Shown here: positions 4,360 through 6,589 of the stretch, in pieces
How positions within the stretch are numbered: position 1 is the stretch's first letter
Layout: each line of letters begins with the position of its first letter
Assembly: GCA_903970295.1 (NCBI GenBank)
Contig: CAJCHQ010000074.1
Location: forward strand, 1 to 6,589
Direction of reading: 5' to 3'
Source of the DNA: Bryobacterales bacterium
Lineage (GTDB): Bacteria; Cyanobacteriota; Vampirovibrionia; Obscuribacterales; Obscuribacteraceae
Length of the DNA: 6,589 bases
Position numbers and translations under genes: made by a program
Notes under the pieces: model-generated
What the model saw: only the letters and a program-made list of their open reading frames with translations
Databases searched by the model: none
What the model was told of the DNA's origin: nothing

Positions 4360-6576
4360 ATGACCCAAACTCCCATCATCAACGAAACGGCTGACGACGT
4401 CGTCGGACGTCCCGATTACACAATCGACACACGGCCACTTTGCCAGGGCATGCCGTTCGTCCTCACCGACGCCGCTCATCCGCGCCTGGTCCTCAAGTCG
4501 GGCAGTCACTTCCTGGTCATGGATCAGTCAGCCGATATCCCCAATTGCAACACTCTCGGTTACGGTTACTACCGCTACGACACCAGGCATATTTCGCAAT
4601 GGCAAATGACTTTGAATGGGTCGCCGCTGTCTTTGTTATCGAGCTCTGTCAACGAGGGCTACACCGGCATCTTTCTTTACACTAATCCCCAGACCGAGAA
4701 ACTGCCTCAACAGAAGATCACTCTTCAGCGCGAACTCGTGCTTGGTGATTATCTTTGGGAACGGATCATCCTGCAAAATTTTCACAATGCCGATCTGGAC
4801 TTGGAATTGATTATGAGTTTCGGCTCGGACTTCGCCGACATGTTTGAAGTGCGTGGATTGAACGTACAAGAGCGTGGTAAGAGAATGCTGCCTGTGCCTG
4901 GAAATGGCGGTCGCACACTATTTCTCGGCTATCGAGGTCTGGACGACATATTAGTCGAGACTGTGATCGAATTTTTCGGACTTCTGCCTGACACCATCAA
5001 CACAGAGGGAGAAGCAAAATTTCACTTCACCTTACCGGTGCATCAAACGCGCGAAATTCAGATCTGCATGTCGACTCGCATGGATGGCCTCGCGCCAACG
5101 CCGGATGTGCGCAAGACCGGTTACGCCGAAGCACGACGCAACGCCGACGAACGATACCGCGAGTGGTGCAATCGCACGGCTTCGATCAAAACCACCCATG
5201 AACTATTCGACATGGCGGTGGAACGTGCTTATCGAGACCTTTATATCTTGCGCCAACCTACACCGAAAGGATCCGGACTGTCGGCAGGTGTGCCCTGGTA
5301 CTGTGCCCTGTTTGGGCGAGACAGCGCCATTACTGCCTGGCAAGTAATGCCCTTCATGCCCGATCTAACCCGCGAATGCATAGAAGTATTGGCTGCCTAC
5401 CAGGGGCAAGCCGATGACGAATACCGAGCGGAGCACCCCGGAAGAATTTTGCACGAGTTGCGGCTCGGTGAACTGGCACGCACCCACCAAGTGCCTCACA
5501 GCCCCTACTACGGCACGATTGATGCGACCCAATTATGGCTCTATGTCTTGGGTCAGTACATCGATTGGACTGGCGATCTTGATTTTGCTCAACGCTTATG
5601 GCCATCGGTAAAACAAGCGCTCACCTGGATCGACAGCTCGCAAACCGACGCCGGTTATCTCGCGTACAGGCGGGAGAGCGATAAGGGATTGGAGAATCAG
5701 GGCTGGAAAGATTCCGGAGATTCTGTCATGTATAGCGATGGTCAATTGGCCAAGCCGCCAATTGCCCTTTGCGAAGTGCAAGCGTACACCTATGCAGCCT
5801 GGGTAGCGATTGCCAGAGTGGCAGATCTGCTCGGCTACAAGACACAATCGGTAGAATTAAAAGAAAAAGCAGCCGAATTAAAAGAACGCTTCCAGCGCGA
5901 TTTTTGGATGCCGGCAGAAAACTATTTGGCCCTGGCATTAGATGCCGACGGGCGGCAGGCCAACGTGATCAGTTCCAACCCGGGGCACTGTTTATTCACA
6001 GGTATTCTTGACGATTCCTACGCGAATCTGGTCGCCGATCGCTTGATGGGCAGCGAACTTCAATCTGGTTGGGGAATTCGCACACTTTCGAAAGCGTCGG
6101 TCGCATTCAATCCAATGAGTTATCACAACGGATCGATCTGGCCGCACGACAATTCAATCATTGCCGAAGGCATGCGCAAAATCGGCCGCGTTCACGATGC
6201 TCACAAAATCATGCTCGCTTTGTTAGAAGCAGCTCAGTTTCAACCAGATTTTCGTTTACCTGAACTTTTTTGCGGCTTCGAACGTAACGGCTCATACAAG
6301 CCTATTGATTATCCTGTTTCATGCTCTCCACAGGCTTGGGCTGCGGGAAGTGTCTTCCAATTGCTAAAAACTTGCGTCAATTTCGAAGCCGACGCTTGCA
6401 ACAATGTCTTAAGAGTTGTCGAACCCTTCTTGCCTGATTGGATGGAGAAATTTACTATACAGGGTCTACGCGTGGGTTCGGCGGTTGTAGGTTTAAGCCT
6501 CAGCGGCCAGAACGGTAATAATTCCTGTCAGGTTTTGAACAAATCGGGCAAGGTGCGCGTTGTAATTGAAACTTGA
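4360..6576 (+). CDS. Glycogen debranching enzyme (amylo-alpha-1,6-glucosidase family)
   Basis: A complete 738-residue protein predicted to hydrolyse alpha-1,6 branch points in glycogen or related glucans, probably in the cytoplasm. Residues about 45-240 form the N-terminal beta-sandwich of bacterial debranching enzymes, with typical motifs HFLVMDQSADI (50-60), YRYDTRHISQW (71-81) and LSSS (93-96). Residues about 280-680 form an (alpha/alpha)6 barrel with PWYCALFGRDSAITAWQ (312-328), GRILHELRLGE (361-371), GTIDATQLW (385-393), GWKDSGDS (448-455), YHNGSIWPHDNS (588-599) and RLPELFCGF (632-640). Asp451 or Asp454 and Glu635 are likely catalytic acids by analogy with related barrels. It is not the GlgX/isoamylase type, which uses a TIM barrel. 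No other in-frame start is available because a TGA lies at 4330-4332, yet the ATG has only a poor ribosome binding site. It is separated from the upstream genes by a strong terminator. Other glucan substrates are possible. Confidence 0.92.
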   Translation: MTQTPIINETADDVVGRPDYTIDTRPLCQGMPFVLTDAAHPRLVLKSGSHFLVMDQSADIPNCNTLGYGYYRYDTRHISQWQMTLNGSPLSLLSSSVNEGYTGIFLYTNPQTEKLPQQKITLQRELVLGDYLWERIILQNFHNADLDLELIMSFGSDFADMFEVRGLNVQERGKRMLPVPGNGGRTLFLGYRGLDDILVETVIEFFGLLPDTINTEGEAKFHFTLPVHQTREIQICMSTRMDGLAPTPDVRKTGYAEARRNADERYREWCNRTASIKTTHELFDMAVERAYRDLYILRQPTPKGSGLSAGVPWYCALFGRDSAITAWQVMPFMPDLTRECIEVLAAYQGQADDEYRAEHPGRILHELRLGELARTHQVPHSPYYGTIDATQLWLYVLGQYIDWTGDLDFAQRLWPSVKQALTWIDSSQTDAGYLAYRRESDKGLENQGWKDSGDSVMYSDGQLAKPPIALCEVQAYTYAAWVAIARVADLLGYKTQSVELKEKAAELKERFQRDFWMPAENYLALALDADGRQANVISSNPGHCLFTGILDDSYANLVADRLMGSELQSGWGIRTLSKASVAFNPMSYHNGSIWPHDNSIIAEGMRKIGRVHDAHKIMLALLEAAQFQPDFRLPELFCGFERNGSYKPIDYPVSCSPQAWAAGSVFQLLKTCVNFEADACNNVLRVVEPFLPDWMEKFTIQGLRVGSAVVGLSLSGQNGNNSCQVLNKSGKVRVVIET

Positions 6577-6589
6577 TGCGATCATCTCG

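Overview
The window is bacterial DNA: compact intron-free genes, Shine-Dalgarno sites, factor-independent terminators and short intergenic gaps. Base composition is close to balanced. No gene here is a firm taxonomic marker. The mix of a bacterial glycogen debranching enzyme, a fatty-acid-hydroxylase-type membrane protein and several unrecognised proteins would fit an environmental, deep-branching lineage (something like the Obscuribacterales/Melainabacteria was considered), but that is a guess. No rRNA, tRNA, CRISPR array, transposase or phage gene was seen.

Left arm (1-1462, minus strand): three genes in one direction with gaps of 28 and 21 bases, so probably one operon. In transcription order they are a membrane di-iron fatty acid hydroxylase/sterol desaturase-like protein, a 196-residue protein with one N-terminal membrane segment, and the first 27 codons of a gene with a signal-peptide-like start that runs off the window. 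All three point to membrane or envelope work.

Centre (1463-2131): a non-coding divergent region of about 670 bases. It holds a good sigma70-type promoter candidate facing right (TTGACA at 1717) and three inverted repeats, the last a strong 10-bp stem. This looks like a long structured leader, or a small RNA, ahead of the next gene.

Right centre (2132-4140, plus strand): a 79-residue Thr/Ala-rich peptide ending in Gly-Gly-Cys-Ser-Cys, closed by its own terminator (2452-2481). A divergent HAD-superfamily phosphatase with all core motifs follows, then a 149-residue unrecognised protein and a very strong terminator with a GCAA tetraloop (4108-4140). The peptide, phosphatase and 149-residue protein form the least familiar part of the window. 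The peptide may be made in excess over the two downstream proteins if the internal terminator is leaky.

Right arm (4141-6589): a leader with a tandem 13-bp repeat and AT-rich DNA, then a complete 738-residue amylo-alpha-1,6-glucosidase-type glycogen debranching enzyme. It is transcriptionally separate from the genes before it, and nothing in the sequence shows a functional link to them.
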